This document shows, piece by piece, positions 46,698 to 55,148 of a DNA stretch of 64,000 nucleotides. Source of the DNA: an uncultured Arachnia sp. Lineage in GTDB: Bacteria; Actinomycetota; Actinomycetes; Propionibacteriales; Propionibacteriaceae. A model generated the notes under the pieces. That model searched no databases, had not been told where the DNA came from, and saw nothing but the letters and a program-made list of their open reading frames with translations. Every line of letters begins with the position of its first letter. Positions within the stretch are counted from its first letter, which is position 1. Made by a program: the position numbers and the translations under genes. The stretch lies in NCBI GenBank assembly GCA_947493705.1, contig CANLSH010000015.1, positions 1 to 64,000 on the forward strand, in the 5' to 3' direction.

Positions 46698-49600
46698 ATG
46701 GCCGGGAACGGGATGTTGAGGCTTCGTGGGCGCGGCCTGCGGCCAGGATGGCTCGAAGGCGTGGTTGGCGCTGGAGTGCTGGTCGTCAAAGCTGCGGAGC
46801 TGATCATCGGATGGGTAGTGGCGGGATCGGCTCCGGCGCCAGCTGCTGCCACGTGGCTGCTCATCGACAGTCTTGCTACGGCCGTCCTGGCCTTTGGTGT
46901 CGTGTGGGCGACGCGTGTTTACATCAACCGGTCGCTACGTAGTTCTCATTCCACAACACAGGGCGTGCGGGACGGAGTGCAGGATGTGGCGCACGCCGTG
47001 GAGGATGCAGCGGCCACCGTGCTCAAGGTGGCGCACTCGCTTGAGGCGGAGAGCTCAAAGAGGCGGACGGACCACGAGTGGTTGAAGGCGCAGATCCACG
47101 AGATTCGCACGGACATAGCCGAAGTTCGCAGTGACACTGAATTCCTTGCCTCGCAAGTCACGAGACCGAACGTTTCCGGAGCGCCGCGCCGCGTTCTGAT
47201 GGTGACGAGCAATGGTGCCGGACTCGGGCATCTGACGAGGTGTCTGGCTCTTGCACGGGAGTTCCCCGCTGAGTGGACGGTGGACATTCTGACGCTGTCC
47301 ACAGGATGGCGCAAGGTGGCGAATGAGGGCGTCAACCTCCACTATTTCCCAAGCAAGCAGGCGTTGGGACTCATGCAGCGTCAATGGCACAGACGCTTCG
47401 CTCGCGCGGTTTCAAACATTGTGGATGAGATCAATCCTGACGTCATGTTCTTCGACGGGACTGCGCTCTATCGAGGCGTGTACGAGGTCCCCAGACAACG
47501 GTTCATACCGCTCGTGTGGATCGTTCGGGGCGGATGGAAGAAAGGGGTCACGAACGAGCAGACGAAATTCCCCGAGCGTTTCGCTGACGGTCTCCTTCTC
47601 CCGGGAGACCATGCAATTGGGGAGGAGGTGGCGCCCGTAGCCGTTGACACTCTCCCAGTTCTACGAACGCCGCCCCTGTTCTACGCCCCACAACTCCTTC
47701 GTGGTAGTGACGCCCGGGATCAACTCGGACTTGCTGAGGGGGTCCGTTACGTTCTGCTTCAGCTCGGCGCTGGCAACATTGACAGAATTGGCGACAAGCT
47801 GCTTGCGGCAGCGGAAGCCGTCGAACAATTGGGACCTGAGTGGCGGGCCGTGGTTGTCGATTCGCCCATTGCACGAAAAACCGACGTCCTTCCGCCGCAG
47901 GTGAAGCGAATCTCCGCCTATCCGTTGTCCGCGTATTACCGTGCTTTTGAGTTCGTGGTTGTTGCTGCTGGTTACAACACTGTCCAGGAAGTGCTCGCGC
48001 TCCGGGTGCCCGCACTGATCGTGCCCAATCTGGAAACGATCACAGACGATCAAGCGCGGCGAGCGGAAGCTGCCGCAGCTTCGGGCATGAGCCTTTGTGT
48101 CAGGACAGCCGAAGAGATCCCTGCCGCAATACGGTCACTGGGGAACGAATCCACGCGCTCCGGGCTGCGCCAAGCAATGTCTGCTCTGGACACCCGTCAC
48201 GATGTGCCCGAACTCGGATCCTGGGTGGAGGAGGTGATGGTTAAAAGCCAGAGCCGTTGCCGTGTTGCGACGCAAACCCGCGCCAGCGGATCGGACGAGG
48301 TGAACGGCGTCGCCCAGCTGTCCGGAGATGGAACTCCTCCACGGCTGCGTGCTGACATTTCCATCGGCAACGTCATGGATCGCGTTGATCGCGCCAGCTC
48401 CCACGTAGCAGTGGACAGCGGGGCCCGTCGGGATCCATGGCCACCGAGTGAGCAGGCTCACTGGTTGGACAACAGTGGCGAGCTGTCCCACCGGGCCCAC
48501 CCCATCAATCTGGATCATCCCTGCTGGAACAGAATCAAGGTTGACTCGTGGGCCCTCATCTCGGAATCCACGGTGGCTGTGGAGTACCTGTCGGCCATCG
48601 CTTCCCGTGGCAAGATGAATTTCGAACAGCTTCAGCGCGCTGTCGCACGCCGTGAGCTGTCCGGAATCGACGCGCAGTGGCTCGCACGTCTTGCCCGCAT
48701 CGTTGCTCTCCAGTCCTCACAGCAGGATGCGGTGCAGTGTGCAATTGATGCATTGCAGCAGGCTGTTCCGTCCATGGTGTGGGACAACTCAACGATTCCG
48801 CTGAGAAAGTTGCTCATCGAACTGATGTTCCGAGAAGGAGACGTTTCAGGAGCGGCGCGGCTCTTGAGCTCCTATCCGGATCTTGCGGACTACTACCACG
48901 GCTATCTCGCCGCAGACCTCATAAATCCGTTCGTGACCGGCGATCCTTCGTCGTTTGATCAGTGGTTGTCGCTCCTGAACCGAGTCTTTCTCCACTACGG
49001 CCTGGCCCCTGTCAGCGTTGACCGCGACCCCCAGCTGCCGTTCAACTCCTTGACAGTCATCAATCCTCCTCCAGTAGTTGAAGATGGTCCACTGGTTTCC
49101 GTCGTGATGACGAGCTTCAACCCAGATACCACTGACTTCCGAGCTTCAGTTGCTTCGATCCTGAACCAGACATGGCGCAATCTCGAACTGGTCATCGTTG
49201 ATGACTGCTCGACGAGGTTGCCGCCGAACCTTTTGACAGAGATTCAGGACAGTGACCCCAGGGTCAGAGTGTTGCGTCTTGAGGAGAATGGAGGAACCTA
49301 TCGAGCTCGCAACAAGGGAATTCTCGCGGCGCATGGTGAGTTCGTCACAGGTCAGGACACCGACGACTGGTCCCACCCCGAGCGGGTCGAGAGGCAAGTC
49401 AACGCTTTCGTGAATCGGCCTGATCTGAGCGGGGTGATGACATCCGCCAACAGGACTGATGACCGATTGGTCCGGATGTCGCCGGGCTTTGACTGCCACA
49501 GAAAATGTGAAGCGAGTCTGCTCTATCGTCGCTCCGACGCCGTCTCTGTGGGCGGGTACCTTCCGATCCGCAAGGGGGCGGACTCTGAATTTCGTGAACG

Positions 49601-50930
49601 CCTGGAGCGGTGGAGCGAGCTTCCGGTTCTCGTTCTTGATGAACCGCTCTACATCATCCGACTGACGGCCGGATCATTGTCACGATCGGATTTTCGAGCC
49701 GGTTGGTCACATCACGCTCGGCGAGCGTTTTCGAGTGCCTACAAGTACTGGCACTCCGCTGCCGCTCACGCTGAACTGGAGCTGGACATCGCAGACGACG
49801 GCACTTCGCTTCCCTTTGTGGTGCCATCCCGATTGCGCGGTGGAACTTCCAGCGTCCCTGGCTACGACGTGTGCTTCGTGAATGACTGGCGTCTTCAGGG
49901 GAATTCGGTTGACCAAGCTCTGGCGGAGATTGGCGCAGCAGTGCGAAGTGGGCTTCGTGTGGGGGTCCTGCAGATGGAGACTCCCTACAGCCAGCTGGGA
50001 GCCACTCGTGTCCTGGTCCATGGAATTCAGAAGCTGATCAATTCCGGCACGATTGGCCAATTGTTCCTGGATGAGACCGCGGACGTGGACCTCATGCTCG
50101 TCCGCGATCCAGCAGTTCTCGACTACGCCAAGCGAGCGCGCAGCGAGCTCCGGGTTCGCCAATGCCTCCTCGTGTCAACGGACACCAGCGTGACGAATCC
50201 CGGGGGAGTGCTGCGTTATGTTCCCCAGCACGCACAGGAGATGGGGATGAGCGTCTTTGGCGTTGAACCGCTCTGGGCCGTGCCACTGGGCTCCACGAAC
50301 GAGTCATTCGCCGCTACCTACGCCCTCCCAGTCCTTGATCAGCCATATCCCCTCATTGTTGATCTGGCTCATCAGCCAGCTGGCCGACCCCCTCACGTGA
50401 ATGCTGGACTGCGCATTGGCCGGACGGCCACCGGCTCCAGACTGGATTGGCCCTCTGACGGCGTTGCTCTCAGAGTTGCCTATCCCACGGATGGGTCGGC
50501 GGAAGTGCGAATCCTCGGTGATGCAGGCGGTGCGCTACAGGTGCTCGGAGACACAGCCATGGCGCCGTCGTGGCTGAACTTCTCCCACGACGACATGCGT
50601 CCGGATGTTTTCTGGAGAACAGTGGACTATGCCGTCCAGTTTGACGGGCGAGGAATTTCCTCGGATTCACTGAGGGAAATGGTTGGAGCACTCGCCTCCG
50701 GAACTGTGGTCATCACGAGCCCCGACCACGAAGGATTTTTCGGTGACTCGGTACTCGTGGGCGAACCCCACGACGTACCTCGTTTGTTGCAAAGTGTTCC
50801 TGTCGCCTCGGAGGCGTATCGTCTACAGGTGCAAAGGGGCGCACGATTCGTTCATGAACAGTTGTCCGAAGAGGCTTTCATGGACTTCCTCCGAGAAGCG
50901 ATGTCAACGCAACAGATTGTGAGTCTCTGA
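46698..50930 (+). CDS. 1410-aa membrane-tethered tri-modular glycosyltransferase
   Basis: Multi-domain protein: two membrane helices (about 18-40, 50-72), coiled coil (about 80-155), MurG/MGT-like GT-B module (about 164-510: MVTSNGAGLGHLTRC, FFDGTALYRG, VRGGWKKG, AGYNTVQEVLALRVP, DDQARRAE), a helical TPR-like linker (about 600-790), a family-2 GT-A domain (about 795-1020: VSVVMTSFNPD, VIVDDCST, acceptor/metal motif TGQDTDDWSHPERV) and a second GT-B-like module (about 1055-1400: VNDWRLQGNSVDQALAE). Modules one and three are homologous to modules B and A of the divergent 757-residue protein, in swapped order. The start could be ATG 46698 or ATG 46713. Likely extends the glycan on the cytoplasmic membrane face. 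Confidence 0.8.
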   Translation: MAGNGMLRLRGRGLRPGWLEGVVGAGVLVVKAAELIIGWVVAGSAPAPAAATWLLIDSLATAVLAFGVVWATRVYINRSLRSSHSTTQGVRDGVQDVAHAVEDAAATVLKVAHSLEAESSKRRTDHEWLKAQIHEIRTDIAEVRSDTEFLASQVTRPNVSGAPRRVLMVTSNGAGLGHLTRCLALAREFPAEWTVDILTLSTGWRKVANEGVNLHYFPSKQALGLMQRQWHRRFARAVSNIVDEINPDVMFFDGTALYRGVYEVPRQRFIPLVWIVRGGWKKGVTNEQTKFPERFADGLLLPGDHAIGEEVAPVAVDTLPVLRTPPLFYAPQLLRGSDARDQLGLAEGVRYVLLQLGAGNIDRIGDKLLAAAEAVEQLGPEWRAVVVDSPIARKTDVLPPQVKRISAYPLSAYYRAFEFVVVAAGYNTVQEVLALRVPALIVPNLETITDDQARRAEAAAASGMSLCVRTAEEIPAAIRSLGNESTRSGLRQAMSALDTRHDVPELGSWVEEVMVKSQSRCRVATQTRASGSDEVNGVAQLSGDGTPPRLRADISIGNVMDRVDRASSHVAVDSGARRDPWPPSEQAHWLDNSGELSHRAHPINLDHPCWNRIKVDSWALISESTVAVEYLSAIASRGKMNFEQLQRAVARRELSGIDAQWLARLARIVALQSSQQDAVQCAIDALQQAVPSMVWDNSTIPLRKLLIELMFREGDVSGAARLLSSYPDLADYYHGYLAADLINPFVTGDPSSFDQWLSLLNRVFLHYGLAPVSVDRDPQLPFNSLTVINPPPVVEDGPLVSVVMTSFNPDTTDFRASVASILNQTWRNLELVIVDDCSTRLPPNLLTEIQDSDPRVRVLRLEENGGTYRARNKGILAAHGEFVTGQDTDDWSHPERVERQVNAFVNRPDLSGVMTSANRTDDRLVRMSPGFDCHRKCEASLLYRRSDAVSVGGYLPIRKGADSEFRERLERWSELPVLVLDEPLYIIRLTAGSLSRSDFRAGWSHHARRAFSSAYKYWHSAAAHAELELDIADDGTSLPFVVPSRLRGGTSSVPGYDVCFVNDWRLQGNSVDQALAEIGAAVRSGLRVGVLQMETPYSQLGATRVLVHGIQKLINSGTIGQLFLDETADVDLMLVRDPAVLDYAKRARSELRVRQCLLVSTDTSVTNPGGVLRYVPQHAQEMGMSVFGVEPLWAVPLGSTNESFAATYALPVLDQPYPLIVDLAHQPAGRPPHVNAGLRIGRTATGSRLDWPSDGVALRVAYPTDGSAEVRILGDAGGALQVLGDTAMAPSWLNFSHDDMRPDVFWRTVDYAVQFDGRGISSDSLREMVGALASGTVVITSPDHEGFFGDSVLVGEPHDVPRLLQSVPVASEAYRLQVQRGARFVHEQLSEEAFMDFLREAMSTQQIVSL

Positions 50931-50931
50931 A

Positions 50932-52125
50932 ATGCGATCTCGAAAAGTCCTGAGCGGGAAGCAACTTGCGGGTACCGCTGCCGCTGGCTTGCTGGGTGCG
51001 GTTGCGTTCGTGCTGCTGGATGGGCTCTCCTCGGTGACATTCCTGTCCACCCTCTGGTGGTTGGTGGCTGCTGGAGGCACAGCGGCGCTGATGGCCAGTG
51101 GGTTGTTGGCCCTACTCCTGGTGGGCAGCGTCACGGGAGTGTCGGTGAACCGCAGCCGACTGCTCACTGAGCGTCGCATCAAAGAGATACTCGGGTCCAA
51201 CGCGAAGACACTCTCTGCGGTTGTCGAAACCAATACTGTCCTGGAAAATCTCCGGGACTCAGTGGAGCGCATGCGCGACGAGGCACTCGGTGATGTCCGC
51301 ATCGACAGTGTGCTCGCCCGGTTGGAAGCGGCAGAGCGACGAGTCATGTCGAGTCTGGAAACGTCCACGATGGATCATCACGATTCATTTGGAGCGATCC
51401 GCGAACAGCTGGAGACACTGCAGCGCCAGACGAACACCACTCAGCTGGAATCGCAGGTGACCAAATCCCAGAAATCCATTCGCTCTCTCGTCATCTCCAC
51501 GGCCCGGGATACGGTGCGCCAAGTGGAAGCCCTCCTGCAATTGATGCCGCGCGTGGACACCTCTACCCGGCGCTATCCAGCCTCCAGCGGCTATTCGATG
51601 AACCCGGAGGGGTTACTGCTGCTTTCGGATCTCATACAGAAGCGCCGACCCCACCTCATTGTGGAGATGGGAAGTGGTAGCTCGACTATTTGGGGCGGTA
51701 CAGCGGCCCAGGGCGTCGATGCACGATATGTTGCCATGGAACACGAGCCGGAATACTTCCAGAAGACGCAACTTCTGATCGATGGTTTCGCCATGCACCC
51801 GAGGGTGGAGTGTCGACTGGCCGAGCTACGAGACGTTTCCACTCCGCGGGGCACCATGCGCTGGTATGACCCGAACGCTTTTTCCGATCTCGCCGGTATC
51901 GATCTGCTCATTGTTGACGGCCCCCCGGGATGGACGGGCGATCTCGCGCGCTACCCAGCGCTACCCGTACTTTCTGATCGACTGGCCGACACCTGCCTCA
52001 TCTATGTCGATGACATGCATCGTGCAGATGAACAAGAAGTGTTCCGACTGTGGTTGGAAGCATTCCCCGATTTTGAAGCTGTCGACAGTGGCGTCCCCCG
52101 GGTTGCCCTGCTGCAGAGACGATGA
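50932..52125 (+). CDS. Membrane-tethered class I SAM methyltransferase
   Basis: 397 residues. Two membrane helices (about 10-30, 38-64) and a long coiled coil (about 70-185) precede a methyltransferase-like Rossmann domain: VEMGSGSSTIWGG (motif I) at about 243, YVAMEHEPEYF (acidic residue after beta 2), and LLIVDGPPGW (motif IV). Could methylate a sugar hydroxyl or terminal phosphate of the glycan, perhaps capping the chain, as membrane-associated coiled-coil methyltransferases do in O-antigen systems; this role is inference. It starts 1 bp after the giant glycosyltransferase and overlaps the acyltransferase gene by ATGA. Confidence 0.7.
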   Translation: MRSRKVLSGKQLAGTAAAGLLGAVAFVLLDGLSSVTFLSTLWWLVAAGGTAALMASGLLALLLVGSVTGVSVNRSRLLTERRIKEILGSNAKTLSAVVETNTVLENLRDSVERMRDEALGDVRIDSVLARLEAAERRVMSSLETSTMDHHDSFGAIREQLETLQRQTNTTQLESQVTKSQKSIRSLVISTARDTVRQVEALLQLMPRVDTSTRRYPASSGYSMNPEGLLLLSDLIQKRRPHLIVEMGSGSSTIWGGTAAQGVDARYVAMEHEPEYFQKTQLLIDGFAMHPRVECRLAELRDVSTPRGTMRWYDPNAFSDLAGIDLLIVDGPPGWTGDLARYPALPVLSDRLADTCLIYVDDMHRADEQEVFRLWLEAFPDFEAVDSGVPRVALLQRR

Positions 52126-54155
52126 GTTCAACAGCCACGGCGAACCTCATTCCGCCAGGACCTCCCACGGTCAGCATTCAGAAGCGTTACCGGCCCGAGA
52201 TCGAGGGCCTGCGAATCATCGCGGCCCTGCTCGTGGCGGTGTACCACATCTGGTTCCAAAAGGTTTCCGGAGGCGTCGACGTCTTCTTTGTTGTCTCCGG
52301 ATTCCTCGTGACAACGTCGCTGCTCTCTCGTTTCAACCGGGAGGGCAGGATCAGATTCACCCCCTATGCGCTGAATCTGGCCAGGCGACTACTTCCGAAT
52401 GCTCTGGTGGTCCTGCTCTTCGTCACGGTCGTGAGCTTCCTGATTCTCCCCGAGGTCCGGCACTACAGCACAATGCGGGAACTTTTTGCGTCGCTGTTCT
52501 ACTACGAGAACTGGCAGCTGGCTGCGACCGGCACGGACTACTTGGACCAGAGCAACGAAAAAAGTCCGGTCCAGCACTTCTGGGCAATGTCCATTCAGGG
52601 CCAATTCTACATCCTCGTTTTCCTGACAGTGGGGCTTGCAATAGTGCTCACTGCACGCAGAGCAAAAAGCTTCGGCTGGGTGCTGAGCATCATTTTCGGT
52701 GCCCTGTTCGCCACCTCACTGGCCTTCTCCATCCATCTGACCGCTGTGAACCAGCCATGGGCGTACTTCGACACTCGCACGCGATTCTGGGAGTTCCTGA
52801 TCGGTGGACTGCTCACGCTGGTGATTTTTCGCCTCACGCTGCCGCGCCCAGTCAGCGCCGCTCTCGGCTGGATTGGCCTGGCCACATTGTTGAGCACCGG
52901 AATGTTGTTCGACGTTGGCGGCAGTTTTCCGGGATGGGCAGCGCTGGTGCCTGTCGGGGCAGCGATCATGATTTTGCTCGCGGGGCAGAATCCGACCACC
53001 CTGGGTGTTGAAAAGATATTGGGCAGCCGTCCCATGGTCTACCTCGGCGGCTTCAGTTACGGTCTGTACTTGTGGCACTGGTCACTGCTCAGCTTCTATT
53101 ACGTCATTTTTGACACGAAATACGTGGGTCCTCTTCATGGCGTCGCGATCATTGTGGCCTCGTTGTTCCTGAGCATGGTGTCCACGACGCTCGTCGAGAA
53201 GCCGATGGCCAGACGTGTGTCCCGGCACGGCCTGGGGCTCAAAGGGTTCGCTCCAATCATCACGCTGTTCCTTGTTGTGTTGATCAGTGTGACGGCGTGG
53301 AATGTGTCGAGTCGCTTCCAGTCCTCCGGGCTCGCAGCCAAGGCCGACACCCCGGACTATCCCGGCGCCGTGGCGATGCAGGAAAGCTATCCGGAGATCC
53401 CTGCGCTGGATCCAATTCCTGCGCTGCCGGACCTCAAGGAGGACAAGGCCAAACCCTACTTCGATGGTTGTCATCAAAGGCATGGCGAGACCGAGGTGCT
53501 CATCTGTGAGTACGGTCAGACAGAGGATTTTGAGTACACGGTGGCTCTCGTGGGTGGTTCTAAGGCGACGCACTGGCTGCCGAGTCTGGAAGCATTCGCA
53601 GCGGAGGAGAACATTCGTATTCTCAACGTCACCAAGAGTGGGTGTCGTCTCTCGCTTCAGAAGGGCCCCACGCCGGACTGCACGCAGTGGAATGAAGACG
53701 TCGTGGCTGAGGTCGCCAGGACGTCTCCGGATTTGGCGATTGTGCTCGCAGACACCTCAGATGCGGAAGTGAGTGCGGTCCCCCAGGGGTTCCTGCTGCA
53801 GTTCGCCGATCTGCACGATCGCGGGGTACCGATCCTGGCCGTGCGTGACACCCCGACAATGAAAACCGATGTCCCGGAATGTCTGAGCGGCCGCAATGTC
53901 GTGGAAACGGATTGCGGCTCCAGCAGAGAATTCGCGCTGTCCTCCCCACCGCACTGGGAGCGTTTGGCAGATCCTCCGGAGTATGTGAACTATGTCGATT
54001 ACTCGAAGTACCTGTGCACAGATGATTTCTGTCCGGCGGTCATAGGCAACATCGTCGCCTACATCGATGCGGACCACATGAGCGCAACTTTCAGCAGGTC
54101 CATGGGACCCATCATCAGACAGGACGTGATGCAGATCCTTGAGCGTGCGCGCTGA
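52122..54155 (+). CDS. OafA/YrhL-type O-acyltransferase with SGNH domain
   Basis: 677-residue membrane acyltransferase-3 protein. The N-terminal part has about ten to eleven helices beginning with RPEIEGLRIIAALLVAVYH, then GVDVFFVVSGFLVT. The extracytoplasmic SGNH domain (about 430-677) shows a serine block VALVGGSKATHW and a C-terminal D-x2-H, DADHMS, that would complete the triad. Transfers acetyl (or another acyl) groups to surface polysaccharide. ATG at 52122 overlaps the methyltransferase stop. Last gene of this transcription block before a 162-bp gap. Confidence 0.88.
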   Translation: MSSTATANLIPPGPPTVSIQKRYRPEIEGLRIIAALLVAVYHIWFQKVSGGVDVFFVVSGFLVTTSLLSRFNREGRIRFTPYALNLARRLLPNALVVLLFVTVVSFLILPEVRHYSTMRELFASLFYYENWQLAATGTDYLDQSNEKSPVQHFWAMSIQGQFYILVFLTVGLAIVLTARRAKSFGWVLSIIFGALFATSLAFSIHLTAVNQPWAYFDTRTRFWEFLIGGLLTLVIFRLTLPRPVSAALGWIGLATLLSTGMLFDVGGSFPGWAALVPVGAAIMILLAGQNPTTLGVEKILGSRPMVYLGGFSYGLYLWHWSLLSFYYVIFDTKYVGPLHGVAIIVASLFLSMVSTTLVEKPMARRVSRHGLGLKGFAPIITLFLVVLISVTAWNVSSRFQSSGLAAKADTPDYPGAVAMQESYPEIPALDPIPALPDLKEDKAKPYFDGCHQRHGETEVLICEYGQTEDFEYTVALVGGSKATHWLPSLEAFAAEENIRILNVTKSGCRLSLQKGPTPDCTQWNEDVVAEVARTSPDLAIVLADTSDAEVSAVPQGFLLQFADLHDRGVPILAVRDTPTMKTDVPECLSGRNVVETDCGSSREFALSSPPHWERLADPPEYVNYVDYSKYLCTDDFCPAVIGNIVAYIDADHMSATFSRSMGPIIRQDVMQILERAR

Positions 54156-54317
54156 AGCCGGTCGTTCCTCCGCGGCGATTGCATGGACAGGGGCTCTGAG
54201 CCCCCTACAGTGGAGGCGTTCACTGGCTGAATGAGTGTGGTGCGCCGGTTGCTTCGCCATCGGCGACGCGGGCATGTGTGAGGGTTCTGGAGCGACTGAG
54301 AAGGGGAATTTGTGCCG

Positions 54318-55148
54318 ATGTCACGGCTACGACAGGGGCTGGGACGGCGATCGGCCGCTCTGATGAAGCATCCCCGTCACTTTGCCCAACTCCTGCTGCC
54401 GCTTGTGCTCGCCCTGTGCGGTTGGCTGGCGATCGCTGTGGAATGGTGGCGGGTGGGCATCATCCTGATCTCTGCCGCACTCCTCGCGTTCGCTGCGCTC
54501 ATCTGGCTTCGGCTTCGGCGCATGCAGATGAGGAGCGACCGGGGTGTGCGTACGATGGTCGACCGTCTTGACGCCCTGGCTCTGAGCGTCGCTGCGTCGA
54601 AGAGTGTGACGGAGGCGAAAGATACTCGCGGTGCTGAAGACGTGAAGCACGAGGAAGAACCCCCTTCATCGGATGAGGACAAGCCCTCTTCATCGGATGT
54701 GACGCTCTCGGTGGCTGCTGTGATGACGGGCCTGCCGGTCGCGCTGTTGCGGGCGCTCGATGCCGCGGCACCCACCAGTGCACACGAGGCGGTTCTCATC
54801 GTGCCGAATGCTCTTGCAAGCGCGGTGACGAACTGGATGGAAGCGACGGTTCCGGGGTGCTGGACGGTGCTCGGCGAAGAATCAGACTTGCTGCGGCCAC
54901 GAGCAGCGGGGACCCGGGCGCTCGTCATCCTCGACTCGGAGGATCGCCCAACCTATGAAGGTGTGCTGGATCAGAGCTTTTTCTGGTGGCTGCCGCGGAG
55001 CGCACACATCCATCTCGTCTCGCACGACGTCGTGGCTTTCGCCTCCCGACTGGCGAGGCAGCACAGGGTGGGACTCGCGCTGGCCCACCACGGACCCGGC
55101 AGTGCGCAGGCGTCGGTGACCCGGAAGAAGGATGATCGTGATGCATGA
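54318..55148 (+). CDS. Membrane-hairpin protein of unknown function
   Basis: 276 residues. Two helices (about 22-43 and 46-66) are followed by a helical stretch, an acidic Ser-rich linker (EEEPPSSDEDKPSSSD, about 108-125) and a C-terminal soluble domain of about 150 residues with alternating beta/alpha segments (EAVLIVPNALASAVTNWME, ALVILDSEDRPTYEGVL). The last resembles a small Rossmann-like domain but I cannot name it. ATG at 54318 has AAGGGGAA about 9 nt upstream; GTG 54312 is an alternative. It overlaps the next gene by 8 bp, so it belongs to the operon of the CgeB-like glycosyltransferases. Confidence 0.6.
   Translation: MSRLRQGLGRRSAALMKHPRHFAQLLLPLVLALCGWLAIAVEWWRVGIILISAALLAFAALIWLRLRRMQMRSDRGVRTMVDRLDALALSVAASKSVTEAKDTRGAEDVKHEEEPPSSDEDKPSSSDVTLSVAAVMTGLPVALLRALDAAAPTSAHEAVLIVPNALASAVTNWMEATVPGCWTVLGEESDLLRPRAAGTRALVILDSEDRPTYEGVLDQSFFWWLPRSAHIHLVSHDVVAFASRLARQHRVGLALAHHGPGSAQASVTRKKDDRDA

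Noticed and set aside
51782..53011. 409-codon plus-strand frame across the methyltransferase/acyltransferase junction
   Set aside because: It is out of frame with both genes, which have a clean ATGA overlap; the translation is rich in Arg, Ser and Pro without domains.
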